Part shown: in pieces, positions 34,585 through 42,286 of the stretch | How the letters are laid out: each line of letters begins with the position of its first letter | How positions within the stretch are numbered: the first letter of the stretch is position 1 | The notes under the pieces: generated by a model | Database searches by the model: none | What the model saw: the letters and a program-made list of their open reading frames with translations, nothing else | What the model was told of the DNA's origin: nothing | Made by a program: the position numbers and the translations under genes | Virus record (IMG/VR): IMGVR_UViG_3300045971_000210 | Coordinates: 1-50,424 of that record | Length of the DNA stretch: 50,424 nt | Strand: one strand, 5' to 3' | DNA from: a virus

Positions 34585-36131
34585 TGGCTGCTCCTACATT
34601 AGATACAGTGCTGGTAAAGCCAGCACATAAACCAGACTACTATACAGACGCACAGGTAACAGAGTTCCTGAAATGCGCTGACCCTGACACGGGCTACGCT
34701 TATTTTTTAGACAACTATTTCTTCATTCAGCATCCTGTACGCGGTCGCATTCCATACCAGCCGTACGAGTATCAAAAGCAGTTAGCACACTCGTACCACA
34801 CAAATCGTTTTAGTATAAACCTACTATCACGGCAGTTAGGTAAAACAACGACAGCAGCAGGTTACTTATTGTGGTTTGCTATGTTTAAACCAGACAGCAC
34901 AATCCTAGTAGCTGCGCACAAGTACACGGGTTCACAGGAAATCATGCAGCGTATTCGCTATGCGTATGAATCTGTGCCTAATCACATTAGAGCAGGTGCA
35001 ACGAGCTATAACAAAGGTAGTATAGAATTTGAAAACGGGTCTCGCCTTATATCAGCTACCACTACTGAAAATACTGGCCGGGGTTTATCTATTACGCTAC
35101 TTTACATGGACGAGTTTGCATTCGTGCCGCACAACATTGCTAAAGAGTTTTGGACTTCCATGTCGCCAACACTGTCAACAGGCGGTAAAGCGATTATCAC
35201 ATCAACACCAAACTCAGACGAAGATCAGTTCTGGGAAATTTGGCTAGAGGCAAATAAAACAATAGACGAGTTTGGAAATCAAACCTCTCTAGGCAAGAAC
35301 GGGTTTAAAGCGTTTACTGCGTTATGGAACGAACACCCAGATCGAGACGAGCAATGGGCATCAGATGAACGCGGCCGCATCGGCGATGAACGATTTGATC
35401 GTGAACATAACTGCCGTCCTATTGTGTTTGAAGAAACACTTATCAACGCGATGCACTTAGCTAACATGGTAGGCACGGACCCAGTAGAAAAGCAAGGTCA
35501 AGTTCGTTGGTTTAAAAAGCCTAAAAAAGGATCTACTTATTTGATTGGCCTAGATCCATCATTGGGAACGGGTGGTGACTTTGCCGCGTTAGAAATTTAC
35601 GAGTTACCATCGTTTGAACAAGTAGGCGAGTGGCAAAATAATAAGACCACTATACAAGCACAAATACGCTTGCTCAAAGAGATTATTCAGTATTTGTATG
35701 AAACAACTGGTACTGAAAATGAGATTTATTACAGCATTGAAAACAATGGGTTGGGTGAAGCTGCGTTAGTAGCTATAAACGAGATCGGCGAGGAAAACTT
35801 CAAGGGTGTGTTTATATCTGAGAACGGTAAGCACCGCAAAGGATTTACAACTACAAATAAGTCTAAGCTAACTGTATGCGCTAAATTCAAACAACTTGTA
35901 GAAAACGGTAAGTTAAAAATCAACAGTAAAAACTTGATCAGCGAGTTAAAAACATTTGTAGCTTCAAATAACACATTTAATGCACGACTTGGCGATACTG
36001 ATGACCTAGTAGCTGCGACACTGCTAACAGTGCGTATCATGCAGAGCCTACAAAACTATGACGCTGACATTGATTCCCACATGAGATCGCTAGAGCAAGA
36101 AATTTTACCTCTACCGTTCATCATGATGTAG
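34584..36131 (+). CDS. 17: Terminase large subunit, gp17-like
   Basis: 515 residues. ATPase domain: Walker A SRQLGKTT (residues 82-89), Walker B TLLYMDEFA (Asp176-Glu177), and coupling motif STPNSDEDQ. Nuclease domain: first Asp in LIGLDPSLGTGG, Glu region in IYYSIENNGLGEAA, and final Asp in GDTDDLVAATLL, i.e. RNase H-like metal ligands. T4 gp17 is 610 residues. This is the packaging motor that pumps and cuts concatemeric DNA at the portal. It begins in a TAATG overlap with the upstream MRASEFI gene. Confidence 0.95.
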   Translation: MAAPTLDTVLVKPAHKPDYYTDAQVTEFLKCADPDTGYAYFLDNYFFIQHPVRGRIPYQPYEYQKQLAHSYHTNRFSINLLSRQLGKTTTAAGYLLWFAMFKPDSTILVAAHKYTGSQEIMQRIRYAYESVPNHIRAGATSYNKGSIEFENGSRLISATTTENTGRGLSITLLYMDEFAFVPHNIAKEFWTSMSPTLSTGGKAIITSTPNSDEDQFWEIWLEANKTIDEFGNQTSLGKNGFKAFTALWNEHPDRDEQWASDERGRIGDERFDREHNCRPIVFEETLINAMHLANMVGTDPVEKQGQVRWFKKPKKGSTYLIGLDPSLGTGGDFAALEIYELPSFEQVGEWQNNKTTIQAQIRLLKEIIQYLYETTGTENEIYYSIENNGLGEAALVAINEIGEENFKGVFISENGKHRKGFTTTNKSKLTVCAKFKQLVENGKLKINSKNLISELKTFVASNNTFNARLGDTDDLVAATLLTVRIMQSLQNYDADIDSHMRSLEQEILPLPFIMM

Positions 36132-36139
36132 GATAAATA
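36132..36139 (+). promoter_or_regulatory. Late promoter motif GATAAATA
   Basis: Lies directly after the terminase stop and 20 bases before the next ATG. Confidence 0.65.
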
Positions 36140-36159
36140 AGTAATACAACGAGATAACT

Positions 36160-37608
36160 ATGATTGAAGCAGATACAGTAGCAGAAGCATTATTTGAAAA
36201 GATTCGTGCCAGATTCGAAAAAGTGTCTGTCGGCGACGAAAATGCCAAGGCCACTACTGAACCATCAAAAGCTAGAATCTTTAGTTTTGATTACATCGCT
36301 AAGGATGGCGAGAATTTTGGTAACGTCACAATAAGTATCGCTGATGAACAAGCGTTAAAACTGTTTTTTGGTAAGAACCTCACAGCGGAACTAGATGAAG
36401 TACAAAAAATTGAGTGGTACGACTTCCTACGCGACATACGGATGTTTTCACGACGCAATCTGCTATCATTTGATGCTCGCGACATTAGCCGTAATAACTT
36501 GGAAGTTAAAGACTTAAAATACCTTACTAAGAACAACAGCATAGAGACCACTGGTGAAACACAAGTTGCTGAAGGCAAAATGTACGGCTCCACTAAAACA
36601 AGTTATTCGCCAATATCTAAAAATACACGCCTAATTATACGTCACACTGGTTCAGTTGATGAGTCAGTGCACGGTGCTCGCAGTAGAAAAATACAAGCTA
36701 TCTACGTTGAGGACGGTGATGGACAGCGATTGAAGGTTCCGCACACACATTTAGGTGGTGCTAAAGCATTAGGTATGCATATTGCCAATGGTGGTCAAAT
36801 CAATGACGATTTTGGCAAATATACCACTGATTTGGTGCAAGAAATGGCAAAAATGCGTAAGTTCATACAAGGATCACGCAATAAAACGTTTGAAGATCAC
36901 GAAGCAACGGACATGGTACAAGCTGCAAAAGAACGCTACCACACTATTCACCATATACTACACAAAATCTCTGGCAACCGCGGTTACCATGTGTTTAAAG
37001 AAACATGGGCACCAGAAACGGACCAATCCGACGTTGATTTAGATACAATGCGTAGCAAGTTTACGCAGAAGAACTTTGACCCACGATTAGAAGATGCGTT
37101 GCCGCACGTACATAAAGCATATACTACTATGAAAAAAACAACAATAGAATCGCAAATACAAGAGTTTGCTGAAAATTTGGACCAACTTGAAGAAGGCACA
37201 TGGGCAATACCAGAAGATGACATGAAAATGCAAGAACTTCAAGAGTTGATGTCTAATGTGTTAGTTGCTGGTGTTGACGGGCAAGATGCGTCAGCAGCAC
37301 TATACGACATTTTAGGTGATGATGATCTGTTTGACCGCATTTACGATGCGTCACAAGGCAGCCCAGATATGGACGTTCGCCCGATTGTTTACGATTGGTT
37401 GATGGCAAACATGCCAAGCATTGGCAAACGTATTGAAGCAAATATGGGACAAGGCGGGGAAGAACAGATGCAGCAACCACAACCAGACGCTGAGGCTCAA
37501 CCAGAACCACAGCAAAATCAGTCAGACGAACAGCAACAGCAGCAAGAATCAATCGAACGCGACACTGCGGCATTAGCCGAAATGCGTAGATTAGCTGGAT
37601 TATACTAA
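36160..37608 (+). CDS. Conserved hypothetical head-region protein (482 aa)
   Basis: 482 residues, no recognised enzyme motif. Segments include FGNVTISIADEQALKLFFGK, WYDFLRDIRMFSRRNLLSFD and EVKDLKYLTKNN, then GKMYGSTKTSYSPISKNTRL, IYVEDGDGQRLKVPHTHLGG, a helix-rich part, DASAALYDILGDDDLFDRIY and a Gln/Glu-rich end closing MRRLAGLY. The family accompanies large terminase and portal genes in aquatic T4-like phages; I cannot equate it with a T4 gene. It is not the portal (gp20) by length and motif content. Late promoter in front. Confidence 0.55.
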   Translation: MIEADTVAEALFEKIRARFEKVSVGDENAKATTEPSKARIFSFDYIAKDGENFGNVTISIADEQALKLFFGKNLTAELDEVQKIEWYDFLRDIRMFSRRNLLSFDARDISRNNLEVKDLKYLTKNNSIETTGETQVAEGKMYGSTKTSYSPISKNTRLIIRHTGSVDESVHGARSRKIQAIYVEDGDGQRLKVPHTHLGGAKALGMHIANGGQINDDFGKYTTDLVQEMAKMRKFIQGSRNKTFEDHEATDMVQAAKERYHTIHHILHKISGNRGYHVFKETWAPETDQSDVDLDTMRSKFTQKNFDPRLEDALPHVHKAYTTMKKTTIESQIQEFAENLDQLEEGTWAIPEDDMKMQELQELMSNVLVAGVDGQDASAALYDILGDDDLFDRIYDASQGSPDMDVRPIVYDWLMANMPSIGKRIEANMGQGGEEQMQQPQPDAEAQPEPQQNQSDEQQQQQESIERDTAALAEMRRLAGLY

Positions 37609-37611
37609 ATA
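37604..37611 (+). promoter_or_regulatory. Late promoter variant ACTAAATA
   Basis: ACTAAATA overlaps the preceding stop and is 18 bases before the ATG of the 59-residue gene; CTGGAGA gives the ribosome site. Confidence 0.5.
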
Positions 37612-37629
37612 ACTATACTGGAGATCAAA

Positions 37630-37809
37630 ATGGCAGCAACAAACACAAAATTATCAGGCGCAGAATTTTTCCGTAAGTACTCAGATATTATCAAAGAAGC
37701 TGAAGAAAAAGACGACAAGAAAGAAGAAGTGAAAGATGACGATAGCAAAGACGATGAAAAAGATGAAGATGGCAAGAAAGTAATGCCATGGGATAAAAAG
37801 AAAAAGTAA
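37630..37809 (+). CDS. Small Lys/Asp/Glu-rich protein (59 aa)
   Basis: ATG 37630 to stop at 37809, with CTGGAGATC as ribosome site. The N-terminal half LSGAEFFRKYSDIIKEAEEK is a helix, and the rest is strongly charged (DDKKEEVKDDDSKDDEKDED then GKKVMPWDKKKK). T4 has similarly small charged core proteins (gp67/gp68), but no homology can be claimed from composition. Position after two head-region genes makes a scaffold/core role possible. Confidence 0.6.
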   Translation: MAATNTKLSGAEFFRKYSDIIKEAEEKDDKKEEVKDDDSKDDEKDEDGKKVMPWDKKKK

Positions 37810-37824
37810 ATATCAGCTTTGATG

Positions 37825-37856
37825 ATAGGAAGGGCGATTTCGGTCGCCCTTCCTAT
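37825..37856 (+). other. Long hairpin with UUCG loop upstream of late promoter
   Basis: ATAGGAAGGGCGA (37825-37837) pairs with TCGCCCTTCCTAT (37844-37856), 13 bp, with an inner UUCG tetraloop. It sits between the 59-aa gene and GATAAATA. No U-tract follows, so it may be a boundary/processing hairpin or a factor-dependent stop. Confidence 0.6.
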
Positions 37857-37858
37857 TG

Positions 37859-37866
37859 GATAAATA
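37859..37866 (+). promoter_or_regulatory. Late promoter GATAAATA four bases before MRSTEFL gene
   Basis: GATAAATA-CACA-ATG, no Shine-Dalgarno. Same spacing as at 27807, 45371 and (minus) 45318. Confidence 0.6.
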
Positions 37867-37870
37867 CACA

Positions 37871-38809
37871 ATGCGATCAACAGAATTTTTATCAGAACTA
37901 CGGCGTAACCCTACTCTGAATGTTAAACAAGAAGGACACGAAGCTGCGGTAAAATATTTGCTTACAAAAGGCAAATACACAAAAAATTTTTGTGTTAGCA
38001 TGACTAACTTGCCAAAACTTGGGATAAATCCTGGTAGTACATACAATACGCCAGTAGGCGTTTATTTTTATCCAGCTGACTATTACATAAGAAACAAAGT
38101 TGATGGCCTTGAGATGCCGTTTCAAGATGATGCTCCGTATATACAAATATTTGAGATAGTGGGCAATGTTGAAGATATTTCCAACATGGGTAGAGAAAAG
38201 TATCAAACCTATGTTGGCAAACTAATGGCAAATGTCCACAGAATTGCCCCACTTGTTTTTCTGACAGAAAAAGAATGTTATGTCTACATTGCTGATTTAG
38301 CTCGTGAAGCAGCATCAGAAGCAAAAGTCGACACTTACGGCGGTATGCTATGGTATATTTTATATGCGTTAAGTAACTACAGCGGACCACAAAAACGTAA
38401 CGCTATTGCCCCACGATCATCGGTGATTTGGAACAGCATATTTAGAATGATTGATGTCGACGCAGTCATTGATGAAGGTGAAGGCATTATCCATGTCAAC
38501 GAAAAATACCAAGGTGTTGTAATAAATCCACGAGCAATCAGGCAGGTCAATACTTTTCAAAATAAAGATACAAGCGATAGAAGAGCCGAACTTGAAATTA
38601 AAAAAGAAAAAGCAATTGCTCCAATGATTGATTCAAATCCAACTGGCAAGCTGCCTTTATATTTTATAAGAATTGAGCTAACTGGTGGAAAGGTAATAAC
38701 GGCAAACACGTATGCAGCAAACGATTCTATCGCGGTAAATAATGTTGTCAAACATTACAATGTGGGTGGTAACTTAATACATGATGTCATAGCTACCAAA
38801 TTGGGATAA
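37871..38809 (+). CDS. MRSTEFL-leader protein of unknown function, candidate injected effector
   Basis: 312 residues from ATG 37871. Leader MRSTEFLSELRR resembles capsid-targeting peptides (F-L-S-E-L). The body has NFCVSMTNLPKLGINPGSTY followed by NTPVGVYFYPADYYIR. In aquatic phages this FTxxxKLGINP...TPxGVY block is common; it also resembles the Y/F-x-T...G opening of ADP-ribosyltransferase folds, which would be meaningful because T4 Alt is a packaged ADP-ribosyltransferase, but I see no convincing full motif. A C-terminal domain contains LPLYFIRIELTGGKVITANT. Own late promoter; stand-alone, followed by hemerythrin. Confidence 0.5.
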   Translation: MRSTEFLSELRRNPTLNVKQEGHEAAVKYLLTKGKYTKNFCVSMTNLPKLGINPGSTYNTPVGVYFYPADYYIRNKVDGLEMPFQDDAPYIQIFEIVGNVEDISNMGREKYQTYVGKLMANVHRIAPLVFLTEKECYVYIADLAREAASEAKVDTYGGMLWYILYALSNYSGPQKRNAIAPRSSVIWNSIFRMIDVDAVIDEGEGIIHVNEKYQGVVINPRAIRQVNTFQNKDTSDRRAELEIKKEKAIAPMIDSNPTGKLPLYFIRIELTGGKVITANTYAANDSIAVNNVVKHYNVGGNLIHDVIATKLG

Positions 38810-38832
38810 GTAAAAATAAAATAGGATATGAC

Positions 38833-39273
38833 ATGAAAACAGGGTTAGATATCATTGATAAAGAACACCAAATCTTAGCTGATATGCTTCATGAAATTAA
38901 GTTGCAACAAAGCAAGGGTGAAGAGCCATTGACTCTAAGTGCAGTCGAAATACTTCTAGATTATGTTGACTATCATTTTGCGAGTGAGGAGGCAATAATG
39001 AAAAAATTCAATTATTTTGATTATGATAGACATGCAAGTGAGCATAAAGAAGTACTCGCTAAGGTCAGTGACTATTATTTTCAAATCAAATCTGGATTAG
39101 TTGAAATGAATTTGACTGATTTTGTTGATATAATTGGCCAATATGTTTCTACTCATATGGCTGTTGAGATTCCATTATTTACTAGTCATTTGCATCCAGA
39201 TGCATTGCTATTATCGGATATCTTAATGAATGCACGATCAACTCAAGAAATGATATTGAATGATTTAAAATAA
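38833..39273 (+). CDS. Hemerythrin-like protein
   Basis: 146 residues. A bacteriohemerythrin pattern: His12 in IDKEHQ, His48 and Glu52 in YHFASEEAIM, His67 and His71 in DYDRHASEHKEVL, His108 in STHMAVEI. These are six of seven ligands of the oxygen-bridged di-iron site in a four-helix bundle. The seventh, normally Asp five residues after the last His, is Ile113 here, although Glu112 is adjacent. Family members bind O2, sense oxygen or protect from it. It has AGGATATGAC as ribosome site and follows the MRSTEFL gene. Hemerythrins are unusual phage cargo; function may have shifted because of the ligand change. Confidence 0.8.
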   Translation: MKTGLDIIDKEHQILADMLHEIKLQQSKGEEPLTLSAVEILLDYVDYHFASEEAIMKKFNYFDYDRHASEHKEVLAKVSDYYFQIKSGLVEMNLTDFVDIIGQYVSTHMAVEIPLFTSHLHPDALLLSDILMNARSTQEMILNDLK

Positions 39274-39312
39274 ATCAGTTTGGTCTAGACCCATACGACC
39301 ACGAATACGATT

Positions 39313-39320
39313 GATAAATA
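39313..39320 (+). promoter_or_regulatory. Late promoter GATAAATA of GIY-YIG gene (leader copy B)
   Basis: GATAAATA followed by AAGGTGTAG, the same opening as leader copy C on the minus strand at 48274-48281. Confidence 0.65.
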
Positions 39321-39379
39321 AAGGTGTAGTTCGCGGCTGGCCGGCCCAACTACTCTAATGTCGTAAGGAGACAATCAGC
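39321..39379 (+). promoter_or_regulatory. Conserved hairpin leader of GIY-YIG gene (copy B)
   Basis: GTAGTT (39326-39331) pairs with AACTAC (39348-39353) around an inner CGG/CCG hairpin with GGCC-rich loop. Then CTCTAATGTCG and AAGGAGACAATCAGC lead into ATG. Outer stem differs from copy A (GTATCT/AGATAC) by compensating changes. Confidence 0.8.
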
Positions 39380-40057
39380 ATGAATATTTATGCGTCAAGC
39401 AAAGTAAAGCCATATGTTTACGTGGGGATACATAAAATCACAGGTGAGATTTATATTGGCTATCGTGAGGACAATGTAAGAGTAAATAGAACATCTGACG
39501 TAGATTTATTTGAATATAGAACTTCATCAAAAGTAGTCAATCCGAGATTTGATGAATACGATTGGATTATTGTAGCTGAATTTGACACTGGTAACGACGC
39601 ATACGACTTCGAACAACAATTGATCTTTGAGAATTGGATGAATCCATTGCTTCTAAATAAAAATTGCCACTATGGAAATAAGAAACGATTTAAAACTAGC
39701 ACCAAAGGTAGAAAAGTTGGGCCGCAATCACTGCGAAGCCGAATAGCCAAATCAGTCGCAACTCGAGGAATACCTAAATCCGCATCATTTGGCCCTAAAG
39801 TTTCAGCAAAATTGAAAGGAAGACCAACTGGCAGAAAGGGTGAAGAATCCCCAAAGAAAGGCATTCCACAAGAAATTATAATTTGCTCGCATTGCGGAAA
39901 AACTGGCGGTGAATCAAATATGAGAAGATACCATTTTGAAAATTGTTCAAAGAAAATTGAAATTAGGCCAACAGTCACCTGTCCACACTGCCAAAAGACT
40001 GGCGGAATAAATGTAATGTCAAGATGGCATTTTGAAAATTGTAAAATGGCTAGATAG
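39380..40057 (+). CDS. GIY-YIG homing endonuclease with two C-terminal zinc fingers
   Basis: 225 residues. GIY-YIG core VYVGIHKITGEIYIGYR at residues 13-29; catalytic Glu region AYDFEQQLIFENW. A short basic linker (KTSTKGRKVGPQSLRSRIAK, GRPTGRKGEESP) follows. The C-terminus has two related zinc fingers, CSHCGKTGGESNMRRYHFEN and CPHCQKTGGINVMSRWHFEN, each closing with Cys. The same finger occurs in the HNH protein at 29554 and diverged forms in the GIY-YIG proteins at 44540 and 47628, so DNA-binding ends are being exchanged between nuclease families. Own late promoter and conserved leader. Confidence 0.87.
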   Translation: MNIYASSKVKPYVYVGIHKITGEIYIGYREDNVRVNRTSDVDLFEYRTSSKVVNPRFDEYDWIIVAEFDTGNDAYDFEQQLIFENWMNPLLLNKNCHYGNKKRFKTSTKGRKVGPQSLRSRIAKSVATRGIPKSASFGPKVSAKLKGRPTGRKGEESPKKGIPQEIIICSHCGKTGGESNMRRYHFENCSKKIEIRPTVTCPHCQKTGGINVMSRWHFENCKMAR

Positions 40058-40090
40058 AAGCAAATTTATTCTTCAAATATATCGTGACGG

Positions 40091-40098
40091 CATAAATA
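40091..40098 (+). promoter_or_regulatory. Late promoter motif CATAAATA before gp32 gene
   Basis: CATAAATA lies 82 bases before the ATG of the ssDNA-binding protein. gp32 in T4 is expressed early, middle and late, so other promoters are likely too. Confidence 0.5.
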
Positions 40099-40180
40099 AG
40101 TATGTTAGACTAACTACATGCCGTGGATAGTTTATCCAAGCAAAACCGAGACCATCTCTTAATTTACAAAGGAATATTAT

Positions 40181-41209
40181 ATGGCACTTACTCTATCTCA
40201 AATCCGAGCAAAACTCCAAGATCAAGAAACAAAAGCTACCTCAGGTGGAAGCAGATTTGGCGATTCCGCCACTTTCCCACACTGGAATATCAATGAGGGC
40301 GATGTAGCTCGCTTGCGTTTCTTGCCAGACGCTGACCCAGCAAATAACTATTTTTGGGTTGAGAAAGCAATGCTCAAATTGCCGTTCAACGGCATTAAAG
40401 GTCAAGCTGACAGCAAACAAGTAATTGTGCAAGTACCTTGCATTGAAATGTGGCCAGACATGGGCGCATGCCCAGTATTGTCTGAAGTGCGTCCTTGGTT
40501 CAAGGACAAGTCCCTTGAAGAAATGGGTCGTAAATACTGGAAAAAGAAATCATATTTGTTCCAAGGTTTCGTTCGCGAAAACCCGTTGAAGGAAGACAAG
40601 ACTCCAGAAAATCCAATTCGTCGTTTCATGATTAGCCCGCAAATTTTTGCGTTGGTTCGTGCAGCATTGATGGACCCAGAATTGGAAAACTTGCCAACAG
40701 ACTACGAAAACGGTCTGGACTTTGTGGTCAATAAGACCTCCAAGGGCGGCTATGCTGATTACAGCACTAGCAAATGGGCACGTAAGGAAAACGCATTGAC
40801 TGTAGACGAAGTAGCAGCTATTGAAAAGAATGGCTTGTTTAACTTAGCAGAGTTTTTGCCAAAGCGTCCTACTAAGGAAGAGCTGGACATTATCGTTGAT
40901 ATGTTCCACGCATCAGTTGACGGCGAGTCGTACGACCCAGAAAAGTGGGGTAAGTTTTACAAGCCAGCTGGTTACCAATCAGCTGACACAGCAGAAACGA
41001 CCACAACAGAAGCAGCACCTGCTCCAGCACCAGCTAAAGCAGCAAAGCCAGCGCCTGCACCGGCTCCTAAGTCGGAAGACTTTGACGCTGATGACGATGA
41101 CACCCCAGTGGCAACGGCACCAGTTAAAGTGCCAGCAGCCGCAGCAGCAGGTGGATCACGTGCTGAGGACATCCTTGCGATGATCCGCAATCGCCAAAAG
41201 ACAGCATAA
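40181..41209 (+). CDS. 32: Single-stranded DNA-binding protein, gp32-like
   Basis: 342 residues. N-terminal MALTLSQIRAKLQDQETKA is the cooperative-binding arm type; core includes FPHWNINEGDVARLRFLPDA, FWVEKAMLKLPFNGI, QVPCIEMWPDMGACPVL, YLFQGFVRENPLKED and IFALVRAALMDPELEN, the OB-fold region of gp32 proteins in aquatic T4-like phages. The tail is Ala/Pro-rich then acidic (DFDADDDD) and ends AEDILAMIRNRQ, a protein-interaction tail. gp32 coats DNA during replication, recombination and repair and loads via UvsY. AAAGGAATAT is the ribosome site. It heads a recombination cluster with uvsX. Confidence 0.9.
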   Translation: MALTLSQIRAKLQDQETKATSGGSRFGDSATFPHWNINEGDVARLRFLPDADPANNYFWVEKAMLKLPFNGIKGQADSKQVIVQVPCIEMWPDMGACPVLSEVRPWFKDKSLEEMGRKYWKKKSYLFQGFVRENPLKEDKTPENPIRRFMISPQIFALVRAALMDPELENLPTDYENGLDFVVNKTSKGGYADYSTSKWARKENALTVDEVAAIEKNGLFNLAEFLPKRPTKEELDIIVDMFHASVDGESYDPEKWGKFYKPAGYQSADTAETTTTEAAPAPAPAKAAKPAPAPAPKSEDFDADDDDTPVATAPVKVPAAAAAGGSRAEDILAMIRNRQKTA

Positions 41210-41215
41210 GTTAAC

Positions 41216-42259
41216 ATGCGTTGCCCCGGATTTGAGGGGCATTATGTAAAAATTAATGGCAACAAGGACGGATATGTTTTTCGTCCTTGCTGCAATATTA
41301 ACAAACATGTGATGCCTATCTTTACTAATTACGAGTCGATGGTTAACAGTCAGTGGATTTCTGAATGCCGTGAACTTATGGCACAAGAGATCTGGCCAGA
41401 GGGTTGTGGTAAGTGTAAGCATGATGAAACGGTGCTTGCTGATATTGATGGTAATCGAAGTCCAAGGCAAGAATTGCTACTAATAGATGCTCAGCAAAGT
41501 ATACCTAACTATTTGCTTGCGAATGTAACTGTGTCAAACGAATGCAACGCAGCATGTCATATGTGTGGACCAGGATTGAGTACTCGTATTGGTAGGTTGC
41601 ATGGTCGTGAATCTATACCAATTACATGCGTTAATGAGTACAATGCATTGCCAAGGGATCGTATTACTTCAATGATACTAACAGGTGGAGAAGTAAGTTT
41701 TAGTAAAGAGGCCACGGCGATTATTTCAGATTTACCACCAAACTTGTCAAAGCTTACTATTATTACAAACGGGTCACGGCAAATGCATGAGCTGTTGCCA
41801 CTGATGGATAAAGATATAGACATTGATATTGTTATAAGTGTAGACGGTGTTAGCAAAGTTTTTGAATATTCACGATGGCCATTGAAGTGGGACGTAGTTG
41901 TAAAGACAATTAAGTGGTACAGGTCTTTATATCCTAAAATAAACAGTTCGTTAAATGTTACTGTAACTGCTTACAATATTTTAGATATTGAACATATAAT
42001 AGAATTTGCAAAAGCAGTAGGGATAACTATCAAGTGGTCGATGGTGAACAATCCTAAAGAAATGGATGTAAGGTATGAAAATGTGCTAACATTGAAGGCA
42101 AGGGATAAGTTTGCTGCCACTAATGACGAAGTAATTAAACAATTGATGCAGCAAGTAGCAATTTACGGCAATAATCAAATTGAACTAGATGCTTTTATTA
42201 GTAAACAAGATGCATTAAGGAAAATTAATATATCAGATTATTTGGATTATTCATATTAG
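41216..42259 (+). CDS. Radical SAM protein (twitch-type)
   Basis: 347 residues. CNAACHMC (Cys110, Cys114, Cys117; CxxxCxxC) binds the 4Fe-4S cluster that cleaves S-adenosylmethionine, followed by LTGGEVSFSKEA (GGE SAM site) and TIITNGS. The N-terminus has MRCPGFEGHY, FRPCCNI (Cys25-Cys26) and GCGKC (Cys64, Cys67), the extra Cys set of twitch/SPASM-type enzymes but placed before the core. Such enzymes modify peptides, tRNA or cofactors; the substrate is unknown. It begins 6 bases after gp32 and is followed by uvsX, so it is expressed with the recombination genes. An unusual passenger for this locus. Confidence 0.85.
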   Translation: MRCPGFEGHYVKINGNKDGYVFRPCCNINKHVMPIFTNYESMVNSQWISECRELMAQEIWPEGCGKCKHDETVLADIDGNRSPRQELLLIDAQQSIPNYLLANVTVSNECNAACHMCGPGLSTRIGRLHGRESIPITCVNEYNALPRDRITSMILTGGEVSFSKEATAIISDLPPNLSKLTIITNGSRQMHELLPLMDKDIDIDIVISVDGVSKVFEYSRWPLKWDVVVKTIKWYRSLYPKINSSLNVTVTAYNILDIEHIIEFAKAVGITIKWSMVNNPKEMDVRYENVLTLKARDKFAATNDEVIKQLMQQVAIYGNNQIELDAFISKQDALRKINISDYLDYSY

Positions 42260-42270
42260 TCTGCTACACT
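42242..42270 (+). promoter_or_regulatory. Possible sigma70 promoter for uvsX
   Basis: TTGGAT (42242-42247), 17-base spacer, TACACT (42265-42270), 16 bases before the uvsX ATG, with AAAGGAAAT as ribosome site. Two mismatches in each box, so moderate. Confidence 0.4.
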
Positions 42271-42286
42271 ACTTTAAAGGAAATAT

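Noticed and set aside
36160-37608. Portal protein gp20
   Set aside because: It sits near terminase, but length and motifs do not fit a portal; no portal gene is evident in the window.
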